Positions 25,725 through 34,364 of a stretch of DNA of 64,000 bases are shown one piece after another; the stretch's first letter is position 1; each line of letters begins with the position of its first letter. Where the stretch lies: assembly GCA_017417315.1 (NCBI GenBank), contig JAFPZK010000053.1, forward strand, positions 186,001 through 250,000, in the 5' to 3' direction. This DNA comes from Bacteroidales bacterium. GTDB taxonomy: Bacteria; Bacteroidota; Bacteroidia; Bacteroidales; UBA3824. The position numbers and the translations under genes are program-made. The notes under the pieces are model-generated. The model was not told the origin of the DNA, did not search any database, and saw only the letters and a list, made by a program, of their open reading frames with translations.

Positions 25725-25808
25725 ACAATTGACAATTGACAGTTGACAATTGACAGTTGACAGTTGACAGTTGACAATTGACAATTGACAGTTGACAATT
25801 GACAGTTG
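25725..25808. repeat. Twelve-unit ACARTTG heptamer array
   Basis: Twelve uninterrupted 7-bp units, each ACAATTG or ACAGTTG, fill the gap between susD and the surface glycan-binding gene. The same heptamer occurs in shorter form at 4186-4210 and 23921-23960. Confidence 0.9.
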
Positions 25809-25833
25809 AAATTTAAAAAAAATTGAAATTAAG

Positions 25834-27333
25834 ATGAAAAGATTAATATACATTTTAGCAATAGGTTCTTTGGTTTTGACAGCGGGTTGTCAAGACAGAG
25901 ATTACGACTGTGCCGATATGATTTTGTCAGCACCGTCATCAGAAAACATCAACGGTACGCTTTCCGGCGACGACTACACAATCACGTGGATACCCGCTGC
26001 CGGGCTGAAAACTCTCGTTACCTACTACACCGACGGTACGCTTTCGGGTAGTGAGGTCGTTGACGGTAACACGTTTACAATCAAGAACGTACCGACAAAC
26101 GTCAACTACGAAATAGTATTGAAACTTACCGACGGCACAAACTTTTCGAAAGGAGTTGTAACGAGTTTCAAACGCGAAGGGGCGTCAATGGTATCGGGAA
26201 TTTCGATGGCTCAGTTGGAGAAAGACGGCGGTTACGATGCTCGTGTAGAATGGACGATGCCCGAAGATGCCGACAAGGTACATTTCACGGCAACCAACGG
26301 CGAAAAAACAATCACCGAAACATTCACCGGTTCAACGACAAGTTACATCATTCCCGACGTTTTATCGGGTGAAAATTGGCAAGTAACCTTCGTGGCGGAA
26401 AACGGCAAAGGCAAATCGCTTTCGTCGTCGTCATCGCTGAAAATAGGCAAAACGGCAATCGGCTTTTTGAGCGTTTATTCTTCTGCTGACGAACTTATTT
26501 CTTTGGGCGACGACGACGAGGCTTCGGCATGGCTTTGGCTTCACGAGACTTATCCTACGGCGCAGTTTGTAAGTTTTGCCGACATCAAAACCGTTAACGA
26601 CATAGATAATTTCAGGGTTTTGTTTTGGCTCAGAGATTTGGAAGGTGTCGGCGAAGATGCGGTTTGGAATATGCCGGAAGTTGTTAATTCAGCCACACCT
26701 GTCATCACCGATTGGTACAAAAACGGCGGAAGTTTGTTGTTGTGGTCTCATGCCACGGTTTACGTAGGACATCTCGGACGTTTGAACATCGACGATATGA
26801 AATCCAACGACAAGGCAATCGGCACGGGCGAAGGCGGTATCAACAACGACGTTTGGAAAATGGCAGTTGCGCTCAATCCGGGCGGAAAATTTTCAAAAGA
26901 TAATTCATCGCACCCGATTTTCAAAGGTTTGGCAACAGAAAGCACCGACCGCACGAAACTCATCGCTTTTAAAGGTGCGGGTTGGACGGAAGATCACAAC
27001 TGCTTGTTTTTTAATCTTCCGAGTCTTTTGACGGGCAAAGGCAATCAAGACGAGGATTGTTATAATATTTTGACGGCTACTTACGGCATTTATCCTCTCG
27101 GCACGTGGGACGGTCAGATAGATTGGGTATCGCAACTCAACGTTTTTGAACTTCAACAAGGCAACACCGATTATAAAGGAACGGTTATTTGTATCGGCAA
27201 CGGCGGCTGTGAATTTTCTATGAAAAACGCCGACGGCACACCCGACAAATCTTCGCACCCGAAAAACAATTCGTGTCAAGACAACGTTCTCATACTCGCT
27301 AAAAATTCGTTGGAATATTTAAAGACAAGATAA
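25834..27333 (+). CDS. DUF4960-type surface glycan-binding lipoprotein
   Basis: 499 residues. Lipobox at residues 16-19 (TAGC). Two fibronectin-like beta domains occupy about 35-200 (TWIPAAGLKTLVTYYT; ARVEWTMPEDADKV), and a C-terminal domain of about 280 residues begins near AIGFLSVYSSADELI with WKNGGSLLLWSHATVYV-like blocks. The domain order is that of the B. thetaiotaomicron levan surface binding protein (BT1761 type), where a DUF4960 domain is C-terminal. It lies downstream of susD and upstream of a terminator, so it closes the operon. Fructan binding is inferred from this similarity and from context. Confidence 0.82.
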   Translation: MKRLIYILAIGSLVLTAGCQDRDYDCADMILSAPSSENINGTLSGDDYTITWIPAAGLKTLVTYYTDGTLSGSEVVDGNTFTIKNVPTNVNYEIVLKLTDGTNFSKGVVTSFKREGASMVSGISMAQLEKDGGYDARVEWTMPEDADKVHFTATNGEKTITETFTGSTTSYIIPDVLSGENWQVTFVAENGKGKSLSSSSSLKIGKTAIGFLSVYSSADELISLGDDDEASAWLWLHETYPTAQFVSFADIKTVNDIDNFRVLFWLRDLEGVGEDAVWNMPEVVNSATPVITDWYKNGGSLLLWSHATVYVGHLGRLNIDDMKSNDKAIGTGEGGINNDVWKMAVALNPGGKFSKDNSSHPIFKGLATESTDRTKLIAFKGAGWTEDHNCLFFNLPSLLTGKGNQDEDCYNILTATYGIYPLGTWDGQIDWVSQLNVFELQQGNTDYKGTVICIGNGGCEFSMKNADGTPDKSSHPKNNSCQDNVLILAKNSLEYLKTR

Positions 27334-27352
27334 ATTTGGTTATTGAAAATTT

Positions 27353-27390
27353 ACAGCCGTTCGGAGGTATTCGGGCGGCTGTATTTTTTT
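27353..27390 (+). terminator. Intrinsic terminator of the sus operon
   Basis: ACAGCCG (27353-27359) and CGGCTGT (27376-27382) pair, followed by A and seven T residues. Confidence 0.85.
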
Positions 27391-27424
27391 GGGGGGAAAA
27401 GTGATTATTTAAAGAAAATTTCCT

Positions 27425-27432
27425 TACCTTTG
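27425..27432 (+). promoter_or_regulatory. -7 box of the restriction-modification operon
   Basis: TACCTTTG is a perfect TAnnTTTG, 27 bp upstream of the hsdR ATG. The -33 element is weak. Confidence 0.65.
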
Positions 27433-27458
27433 CTTTTTAAAACAAACTTATTTCTAAT

Positions 27459-30400
27459 ATGGCAAAGGATTTCAACGAGGCAACGAGGGTGCAGTTTCCG
27501 GCTTTGGTACATCTTACTCGGTTGGGGTACAAATATTTCGGAAAAATTCACGAAGATACAGAAGGTACTGTCTACGACGGCAGTACTAATATTCTTTTGG
27601 ATGTGTTCAAAAGTCAATTCGAGAAACTAAACCCCGAACACAAGGGCGAGTATTTACAAGTATTGCGCGAAATCAAAAAGGAACTCAACGACGACGACCT
27701 CGGACGTGGTTTTTATAAACGTCTTAAAGCCGTTTCGCCAATCAAACTTATTGATTTCGACAATCCGAAAAACAATCTCTTTCAGTTTACCGCAGAATTT
27801 ACTTGCAAAAACGGTCAAGACGAGTTCCGCCCCGACATCACACTGTTTATCAACGGGTTGCCGCTTTGTTTCGTGGAAGTGAAAAAGCCTAACAATCACG
27901 GCGGTATGGTGGCAGAAAGCACTCGTATGAACAAAGACCGTTTCCCTAACAAGAAATTCCGCCGTTTTATCAATATCACCCAATTGATGATTTTTTCCAA
28001 CAATATGGAATACGATGCTTTGGGCGGTATTGTGCCTATTCAGGGCGCGTTTTATTGTACAGGAGCAAGAAACACCGCACCTTTCAACTGTTTTAGAGAA
28101 GAAAATCCCGCTTGTGCAAAAATTGCTCCATTCAATCGCGATTTTCCGTATTTGCAAATTAATCCCGAAATCGAGAAAAAAATCCTTTCCGACTACAATT
28201 GTCAGGTAATTCACACAAGCCCCGAATACCAAACCAACCTCGATGTCAATACGCCGACAAACCGTATTCTTACGTCAATGTGTTGCCCCGAAAGGTTGCT
28301 TTTTATACTTCAATACGGCATTGCATACGTAAAAATGGAACGCGAGGTGGACGGCAAAATCGAATCCACCGACCAAAAACATATTATGCGTTATCAACAA
28401 ATGTTTGCAGCGTTGGCTATCCGACAAAAACTCGCTGATGGTATAAAGTCAGGCGTTGTATGGCATACTCAGGGCAGCGGCAAAACGGCACTTTCGTATT
28501 ATCTTTCGTATATTCTCAACGATTTTTACGCAAAACAAAACAAGGTTGCAAAGTTTTATTTTATTGTAGACCGTCTCGACCTCTTGGAACAAGCAAAACA
28601 AGAATTTGAGGCTCGCGGACTTATCGTCTCCACTGCCAATACAAGAGCCGAACTTATGGCGCAATTCCGTCAAAATCAGGCTCAACAAGGCGTTAGCGGC
28701 AATGCTGAAATCACAGTGGTAAATATTCAACGATTTGCCGAGGATAAGGAAAAGGTAAAAATCACGGATTATGCCACCAATTTGCAAAGGGTTTTTATTC
28801 TCGATGAGGCACATCGTGGTTACAAACCCGGCGGCTGTTTTCTCGCCAATCTTTTTGATGCCGACAAAGAATCCATAAAAATTGCCCTCACGGGTACGCC
28901 GCTTTTGAAAGAAGAACGTGCCTCATGCAAAGTTTTCGGAGATTATCTTCATACGTACTATTACGACCGCTCAATTATTGACGGATACACTCTAAAAATT
29001 ATCCGCGAAGACATCGAAACTTCGTATCGCGAAAAACTTACTCAGGTGTACGATAAACTTGACACGCTCGTTACCAAAAAAGAAATCCGCAAAAGCGACA
29101 TCATTCAGCACGACAATTATGTAAACGAATTGTTGAAATATATCATCACTGACCTTGTAAATTTTCGCAAAACTCAGGGCGACAAGACTTTGGGTGGAAT
29201 GATTATTTGCGAAACAAGTCCGCAAGCGGAAAAAATGTTTGCTAATTTCAACGAAATTCAACACAAAATAGACCCTCGGCTTAATCTCCGTGCAGGACTT
29301 ATTCTTCACGATTACGAAGACAAAGAAACAAGAAAACAAATTGTCAAAGATTTCAAAAAAAATATGACAATTGATGTTTTAATCGTCTTTAATATGCTTT
29401 TGACGGGTTTTGACGCACCGAGACTAAAACGCCTTTATTTCGGACGTAAACTCAAAGACCACAATCTTTTGCAGGCTATAACACGTGTAAACCGTCCCTA
29501 CAAAAATATGAGATACGGTTTTTTGATAGATTTTGCCGACATCAAACGCAATTTCGACGAAACCAACGAGGCATATCTTCAAGAATTAAACCGCTTTAAC
29601 GACCCGGAAGAAACCGGCGAGGGCAACAATACCGAAACTTTCCGTCAGGTGATAGAAGACAAGGAAGAAATCGTCCGTCAAATGCAAGAAATCAGGCAAA
29701 CTCTGTTTGACTATTCTTACGACAACGCCGAAGAATTTTCGTCGGAAATTTCTACCGAAGAAGACAAGGCTGTGCTTATCGATCTCAAAAAAGCCCTTAC
29801 TTCCGCCAAAGATATGGCAAACATTGTCCGCACTTTTGGCGATGAGGATATGAAACAAAGATTCTCTCAACTCGAAATCACAAAACTTCCCGCTTTGCTC
29901 TCCGAGGTGCAACACCGTATCGACATCATCAATCAAAAAGAGGCGTTTATCGTTAGCGATAATACAAAAATGATAATCAACGATGCTATGATGGACATCG
30001 AATTTAATTTCAGCAAAATTGGTACGGAAGAAATGCGTCTGATAGCGGGCGGCGTAGAACTCAAAGAAAAATGGCAGCGTACAATTTCGTCGTTTACAAG
30101 CAATTTCGATCAAGACGACCCCGAATTTATTTCGCTCCGTGAGGCGTTTAGGCAGAGATTCAAGGAACACGGTTTTGTTATTGACACGATAGCCAAATTC
30201 AACGAAGAATCCAAGGCTTTCGACGATATTATAAAACGTCTTCAAGATATTCAGAAACGTAACAACGCTCTTCTGAAAAAATACAACGGTGATGCCAAGT
30301 TTGCCCGCGTTCACAAGCGTATTCGAGAAGAAAATCAAAAACGCAAAGAACAAAACCAAAAGCCGATGTTTTCTTTTCTTGACGACGAAATTATGATTAT

Positions 30401-30620
30401 CCTCAAAATGATAAAAGAAGACATTGATGCCAAGGTGTACGACAGAAACGACATCTTGAAAAAAGATGCTTATTTCAACAGAACCGTCCGTGTGCTGATT
30501 AATAATAGTCTTTGGCATTTCCCGCAGATAAAGCCGGGAAACGAAGATTACGTTTTTATTCAGCAAAAAATTTCACAACAATACATAAACCAATACAACG
30601 CAACATATTCAAGAACATAA
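27459..30620 (+). CDS. hsdR: Type I restriction enzyme R subunit
   Basis: 1053 residues. The N-terminal PD-(D/E)XK nuclease core is visible as RPDITLF (near 124) and FVEVKKPN (near 139-146). The SF2 helicase motor has Walker A HTQGSGKTALS (near 336-346), DEAHRGYK (near 449), TGTPLL, and the late motif ITRVNRPYK. A helical C-terminal domain of about 270 residues would contact the M2S trimer. It cleaves DNA after ATP-driven translocation once the S subunit meets an unmethylated site. It is the first gene of the operon; hsdM begins 6 bp later. Confidence 0.95.
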   Translation: MAKDFNEATRVQFPALVHLTRLGYKYFGKIHEDTEGTVYDGSTNILLDVFKSQFEKLNPEHKGEYLQVLREIKKELNDDDLGRGFYKRLKAVSPIKLIDFDNPKNNLFQFTAEFTCKNGQDEFRPDITLFINGLPLCFVEVKKPNNHGGMVAESTRMNKDRFPNKKFRRFINITQLMIFSNNMEYDALGGIVPIQGAFYCTGARNTAPFNCFREENPACAKIAPFNRDFPYLQINPEIEKKILSDYNCQVIHTSPEYQTNLDVNTPTNRILTSMCCPERLLFILQYGIAYVKMEREVDGKIESTDQKHIMRYQQMFAALAIRQKLADGIKSGVVWHTQGSGKTALSYYLSYILNDFYAKQNKVAKFYFIVDRLDLLEQAKQEFEARGLIVSTANTRAELMAQFRQNQAQQGVSGNAEITVVNIQRFAEDKEKVKITDYATNLQRVFILDEAHRGYKPGGCFLANLFDADKESIKIALTGTPLLKEERASCKVFGDYLHTYYYDRSIIDGYTLKIIREDIETSYREKLTQVYDKLDTLVTKKEIRKSDIIQHDNYVNELLKYIITDLVNFRKTQGDKTLGGMIICETSPQAEKMFANFNEIQHKIDPRLNLRAGLILHDYEDKETRKQIVKDFKKNMTIDVLIVFNMLLTGFDAPRLKRLYFGRKLKDHNLLQAITRVNRPYKNMRYGFLIDFADIKRNFDETNEAYLQELNRFNDPEETGEGNNTETFRQVIEDKEEIVRQMQEIRQTLFDYSYDNAEEFSSEISTEEDKAVLIDLKKALTSAKDMANIVRTFGDEDMKQRFSQLEITKLPALLSEVQHRIDIINQKEAFIVSDNTKMIINDAMMDIEFNFSKIGTEEMRLIAGGVELKEKWQRTISSFTSNFDQDDPEFISLREAFRQRFKEHGFVIDTIAKFNEESKAFDDIIKRLQDIQKRNNALLKKYNGDAKFARVHKRIREENQKRKEQNQKPMFSFLDDEIMIILKMIKEDIDAKVYDRNDILKKDAYFNRTVRVLINNSLWHFPQIKPGNEDYVFIQQKISQQYINQYNATYSRT

Positions 30621-30626
30621 CAAGTT

Positions 30627-32276
30627 ATGGACATAAAAGAAAAAACGCTAAGACTTATCGACGAACTTAAATCTACCTGTGCCGCATACGGTATGGGCAA
30701 CGACGGCAACGAGTACAAGATTATAACTCAGGTTTTCTTGTACAAATTTTTGAACGATAAGTTCGGCTACGAGATAAAAAACGCTAAAAGCGACATTTCA
30801 AAAAAGATTAAATCCGCCGAAAAATGGGAAACGGCTTACAGCGAACTTTCTGACGAAGAACGTTTTTTGTTGCAAGGTGCGATTTCTGCTGACGTGCCGG
30901 TGTTGGAGCCGTGCCATCTGATTTCATCGCTTTGGAATCAACAATCAAAAGGCGATTTTGATGTCATTTTTGATAGTACGATGACAGACATAGCGGAACA
31001 GAACGCTGAAATTTTTTCTACGCAGACCACAGAAAACACAAAGATTCCGCTTTTTGAAACGCTTACCAATTTTGTAACCGATACCGCACAACGCGCACCG
31101 TTTGCAAGGGCTTTGGTAGATAAATTGGTAAACTTTTCGTTTGAGGAGGCTTTTGTTAAGCATTATGACTTTTTTGCTTCTATTTTTGAATACCTCATCA
31201 AAGACTACAACACGGCGGGCGGCGGCAAATACGCCGAATATTATACGCCTCATGCCATTGCTACGATTATGGCAAAACTATTGGTGGGCGACAATCCCGA
31301 CCTTCACAGCGTAGAATGTTACGACCCTTCGGCGGGTACGGGCACACTTTTGATGGCACTTTCGCACCAAATAGGCGAAGACCGCTGCACGATTTTTTCG
31401 CAAGACATCTCGCAGAGGTCAAACAAAATGTTGAAACTAAATCTTTTGCTCAACGGTTTGGTATCCTCGCTTGATAATGCCATTCAGGGCGACACGCTCG
31501 TAAGTCCGTATCACAAATCAGACGACGGCAAGGCGTTGAGACAGTTTAATTTTGTGGTATCTAATCCGCCGTTCAAAATGGATTTTTCCGACACGAGGGA
31601 AAAGATAGCCGCAATGCCGGCGCGTTTTTGGGCTGGCGTGCCTACCGTCCCTGCCAAAAAGAAGGAGTCGATGGCTATTTACACCTGTTTTATCCAACAC
31701 GTTGTAAATTCGATAGCCGAGGGCGGCAAGGGCGCGATTGTAATCCCCACGGGCTTCATCACCGCCAAATCGGGCGTTGAAAACAAAATCCTCCACCGTA
31801 TCATCGACGACCATATCGTGATGGGCGTGGTGAGTATGCCGAGCAACGTTTTCGCCAATACAGGCACTAATGTTTCGGTGCTGTTTTTCGACAAGAGCCA
31901 AGGCAAGACCGACGACGACACCGTAATCCTTGTGGACGCTTCAAAACTCGGCGAGGAATACAAGGATGCCAACGGTCTCAAAAAAGTGCGCCTTAACGAC
32001 ACCGAAATTCAAAAAATCGTCTCTACATTCCGCAGCAAAACCGCCGTTGAAGATTTCAGCGTGGCGGTTACATACAAGCAAATCAAAGACAAAGGCTACG
32101 TGCTCTCCGCCGGACAGTATTTCGACATCAAGATAGAATACGTTGACATCACCGAAGATGAGTTCAACGCCCAAATGCAGTCCGACACCGAGGCACTCCA
32201 AGCGATGTTCAGCCAAAGCCGCGCCCTCGAAGACGAGATAATGGCGCAGTTGTCGGGATTGAAGTTTGCGAAATAA
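30627..32276 (+). CDS. hsdM: Type I restriction-modification DNA methyltransferase subunit
   Basis: 549 residues. The N-terminal HsdM helical domain is followed by the N6-adenine methyltransferase fold with the SAM motif DPSAGTGTLLMAL and the catalytic NPPF (SNPPFKMDFSD, near 313). It methylates the target sequence selected by HsdS and forms the M2S core of the restriction enzyme. The promoter of the next gene overlaps its last codons. Confidence 0.95.
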   Translation: MDIKEKTLRLIDELKSTCAAYGMGNDGNEYKIITQVFLYKFLNDKFGYEIKNAKSDISKKIKSAEKWETAYSELSDEERFLLQGAISADVPVLEPCHLISSLWNQQSKGDFDVIFDSTMTDIAEQNAEIFSTQTTENTKIPLFETLTNFVTDTAQRAPFARALVDKLVNFSFEEAFVKHYDFFASIFEYLIKDYNTAGGGKYAEYYTPHAIATIMAKLLVGDNPDLHSVECYDPSAGTGTLLMALSHQIGEDRCTIFSQDISQRSNKMLKLNLLLNGLVSSLDNAIQGDTLVSPYHKSDDGKALRQFNFVVSNPPFKMDFSDTREKIAAMPARFWAGVPTVPAKKKESMAIYTCFIQHVVNSIAEGGKGAIVIPTGFITAKSGVENKILHRIIDDHIVMGVVSMPSNVFANTGTNVSVLFFDKSQGKTDDDTVILVDASKLGEEYKDANGLKKVRLNDTEIQKIVSTFRSKTAVEDFSVAVTYKQIKDKGYVLSAGQYFDIKIEYVDITEDEFNAQMQSDTEALQAMFSQSRALEDEIMAQLSGLKFAK

Positions 32277-32296
32277 AGTTTTTTTGAGTAACTTTG
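32265..32296 (+). promoter_or_regulatory. Internal promoter at the end of hsdM
   Basis: TTTG (32265-32268), a 20-bp spacer and TAACTTTG (32289-32296) match the consensus exactly. The -33 element lies in the last hsdM codons. The predicted start near 32303 falls at the base of the hairpin 32305-32337. Confidence 0.75.
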
Positions 32297-32304
32297 GGGC
32301 GCGG

Positions 32305-32337
32305 AAATTTGAGGTGCAAAATTTTCACCTCAAATTT
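32305..32337 (+). promoter_or_regulatory. Hairpin or operator at the transcript start of the ORF6N gene
   Basis: AAATTTGAGGTG and CACCTCAAATTT form a perfect 12-bp inverted repeat around CAAAATTTT. It coincides with the expected transcription start, so it could be an operator or a 5' hairpin. No T run follows, so it is not a terminator. Confidence 0.6.
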
Positions 32338-32348
32338 GGTTTAATTGT

Positions 32349-33239
32349 ATGAATAACAGTATGGAACAGAACGAGATAGCGATACACAACACAGAAAGTC
32401 TGAAAGACAAAATCTACACCATTCGCGGGGTACAAGTGATGCTCGACAGCGACTTGGCGGAGATTTATGGCTATGAAGTCAAGATGTTTAATCGTCAGGT
32501 CAAGAACAATATCGAACGCTTTGACGATGATTTCAGGTTTCAATTGACCAAAGAAGAAGTCGAATATTTGCGGTGCAAATTTTGCACCGCAAATATTAGT
32601 TCTATGAGTAGAAGTTTGCCCTACGCCTTTACAGAACAAGGCATTTATATGCTTATGACTGTATTAAAAGGTGAATTGGCAGTGGCTCAAAGCAAAATGC
32701 TCATACGGATTTTTCGCGAGATGAAGCATTTTGTTCAAAATAATATGCTGTTGTTTGACGAACTTGTTGCTTTAAAACAGCATCAAGTTGATACCGACAA
32801 GCGCGTTGATGAAATCTTTACCCTTTTGGACAAATACAATGTGAAAGACACTCAGGGTATTTTTTATCAGGGACAAATTTTTGACGCATACGCCAAGTTC
32901 AAGAGTTTTATCCAACAGGCAGCCAAAGAAATTATCCTGATAGACAATTATGTGGACATCACAACCCTTGAACGTCTCGCCGACAAAAACAGCGGTGTAG
33001 CCCTCACCATCTACACCTCTCAAAACACAAGGCTTACGGCGCAAGACATTCAGAATTTCAACACGCAATATCCGCCGCTCACTGTCCATTACACCTCGCG
33101 GATGCACGATAGGTTTATGATTATCGACAATCAAATCCTCTATCATATCGGCGCGTCGCTCAAAGATTTTGGCAAAAAATGTTTCGCATTCGACTTGTTC
33201 GATGCAAGTTTTATTCCCGACATTTTGGCTAAAATTTAA
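32349..33239 (+). CDS. ORF6N-domain protein with C-terminal PLD-like domain
   Basis: 296 residues. The ORF6N domain fills the first 105 or so residues (IRGVQVMLDSDLAEIYGYEV, FRFQLTKEEVEYL, LPYAFTEQGIYML), a DNA-binding type found in phage and accessory genes. After a helical linker, residues of about 175-296 contain KEIILIDNYVD and the HxxF-type HDRFMIIDN followed by YHIGASLKDFGKK, typical of the single-motif PLD-like nuclease relatives seen in this family. It sits between hsdM and hsdS, 72 bp after hsdM, with its own promoter. A second ATG four codons in is possible. The role in restriction is unknown; regulation or an accessory nuclease are options. Confidence 0.85.
   Translation: MNNSMEQNEIAIHNTESLKDKIYTIRGVQVMLDSDLAEIYGYEVKMFNRQVKNNIERFDDDFRFQLTKEEVEYLRCKFCTANISSMSRSLPYAFTEQGIYMLMTVLKGELAVAQSKMLIRIFREMKHFVQNNMLLFDELVALKQHQVDTDKRVDEIFTLLDKYNVKDTQGIFYQGQIFDAYAKFKSFIQQAAKEIILIDNYVDITTLERLADKNSGVALTIYTSQNTRLTAQDIQNFNTQYPPLTVHYTSRMHDRFMIIDNQILYHIGASLKDFGKKCFAFDLFDASFIPDILAKI
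32563..32597. repeat. Perfect 17-bp palindrome inside the ORF6N coding region
   Basis: AATATTTGCGGTGCAAA (32563-32579), one central T, and its exact complement (32581-32597) encode EYLRCKFCTANI. It shares GGTGCAAA with the promoter hairpin at 32305-32337. Confidence 0.6.
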
Positions 33240-33249
33240 ACAAAGGAAC

Positions 33250-33275
33250 ACTAATATGGAACTGAAAAAATATAA
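33250..33275 (+). repeat. Direct repeat at the DUF1016 start codon (copy 1)
   Basis: 26 nt beginning ACTAATATGGAACT match 34339-34364 at 25 of 26 positions. Both copies span the start codon of a gene, so both proteins begin MELKKY. Confidence 0.75.
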
Positions 33276-34335
33276 CAGCGACCTCTACCAAGATGCTTGT
33301 CTAATCATAGACCAAGCGCAGGAATCGGCATACCGTGCTGTCAACGAAACACTTATCAAGCGCAATTGGCTGTTGGGTATGCGTATTCAAAACGAGGTGT
33401 TGAAAGACCAACGTGCCGAATATGGCGAACAAGTTATAAAAAAATTGGCGAAGGAACTCACAGAAACTTATGGCAAAGGTTTTTCTATGAGAAATCTTTA
33501 TTATTTCGTTGATTTCTTTCAAGAGCATCCTGACTTCTTCCAATTTACGGGAATGATAGGTCAGACAACAATTACAGAGATTTTGCAATCACTGACTGCA
33601 AAATCTCAAATTCGTTTGTCTTGGTCACATTATAGCATTATCTTACAAGAACTTACAGCCGAAGGCCGTGCGTGGTACGAGAACGAAGCCGCCAACGAGA
33701 TGTGGAGTACCCGCACATTGCAGCGCAACGTGTCGTCGCAATATTACCACCGCCTGTTGAAATCGCACGACAAAAGCATTGTGCGCAAAGAAATGCAGAC
33801 ACTCACCGCACCCTTGCAAGACAAACTCGAATATCTCAAAAGTCCTGTCATTGCTGAGTTCCTCGGTTTCAAAAACAACACCAACTACACCGAAAGTACA
33901 TTGGAACAGAGCATCATAGACCATCTGATACAGTTCCTAATGGAGTTGGGCAAAGGTTTTGCGTTTGTTGACCGTCAGAAACACATCCACACCGAAAAAG
34001 AAGACTATTACATCGACTTGGTATTCTACAACTACCACCTTCGCTGTTTTGTGCTCATCGACTTGAAAACCACCAAACTCAGTTACCAAGATGTAGGTCA
34101 GATGGATATGTACGTGAAAATGTACGACGATTTGGTGCGCCCCGAAGGTCATAACCCCACAATAGGGATGTTGCTCTGTGCAGAAACCGACGAGGACGTG
34201 GCGCATTATTCGGTATTGAACGGCAACGACCAACTTTTTGCAGCCAAATACCTCACATATATGCCCACACAAGACGAACTGCGCCGCGAGATAGAACAGC
34301 AAAAACAGTTTTTCAAACTCAAAAACGAAAACTAA
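33256..34335 (+). CDS. DUF1016/YhcG-type PD-(D/E)XK nuclease-like protein
   Basis: 359 residues from the ATG at 33256. An upstream frame reaches 33169 but overlaps the previous gene. The N-terminal DUF1016_N domain includes IDQAQESAYRAVNETLIKRN and YGKGFSMRNLYYFVDF; the C-terminal nuclease fold has DYYIDLVFYNYHLRCFVLID followed by LKTTKLSYQDVGQMDMYV, giving the D...(D/E)xK core. The family is often associated with type I restriction loci and mobile DNA. Here it lies between the ORF6N gene and hsdS. Its first six codons and leader nearly duplicate those of hsdS. Confidence 0.88.
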   Translation: MELKKYNSDLYQDACLIIDQAQESAYRAVNETLIKRNWLLGMRIQNEVLKDQRAEYGEQVIKKLAKELTETYGKGFSMRNLYYFVDFFQEHPDFFQFTGMIGQTTITEILQSLTAKSQIRLSWSHYSIILQELTAEGRAWYENEAANEMWSTRTLQRNVSSQYYHRLLKSHDKSIVRKEMQTLTAPLQDKLEYLKSPVIAEFLGFKNNTNYTESTLEQSIIDHLIQFLMELGKGFAFVDRQKHIHTEKEDYYIDLVFYNYHLRCFVLIDLKTTKLSYQDVGQMDMYVKMYDDLVRPEGHNPTIGMLLCAETDEDVAHYSVLNGNDQLFAAKYLTYMPTQDELRREIEQQKQFFKLKNEN

Positions 34336-34338
34336 GAA

Positions 34339-34364
34339 ACTAATATGGAACTCAAAAAATATAA
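34339..34364 (+). repeat. Direct repeat at the hsdS start codon (copy 2)
   Basis: Partner of 33250-33275, differing at one position (CTC against CTG codon). Recombination between the copies would delete the DUF1016 gene and leave hsdS with an intact start. Confidence 0.75.

Noticed and set aside
25725..25808. CRISPR array
   Set aside because: Seven-bp tandem units without spacers, and no cas genes; it is a simple heptamer array.
29586..30566. 326-residue minus-strand ORF inside hsdR
   Set aside because: Composition is Phe/Val-rich in the manner of antisense frames, and the plus strand encodes a full-length HsdR.
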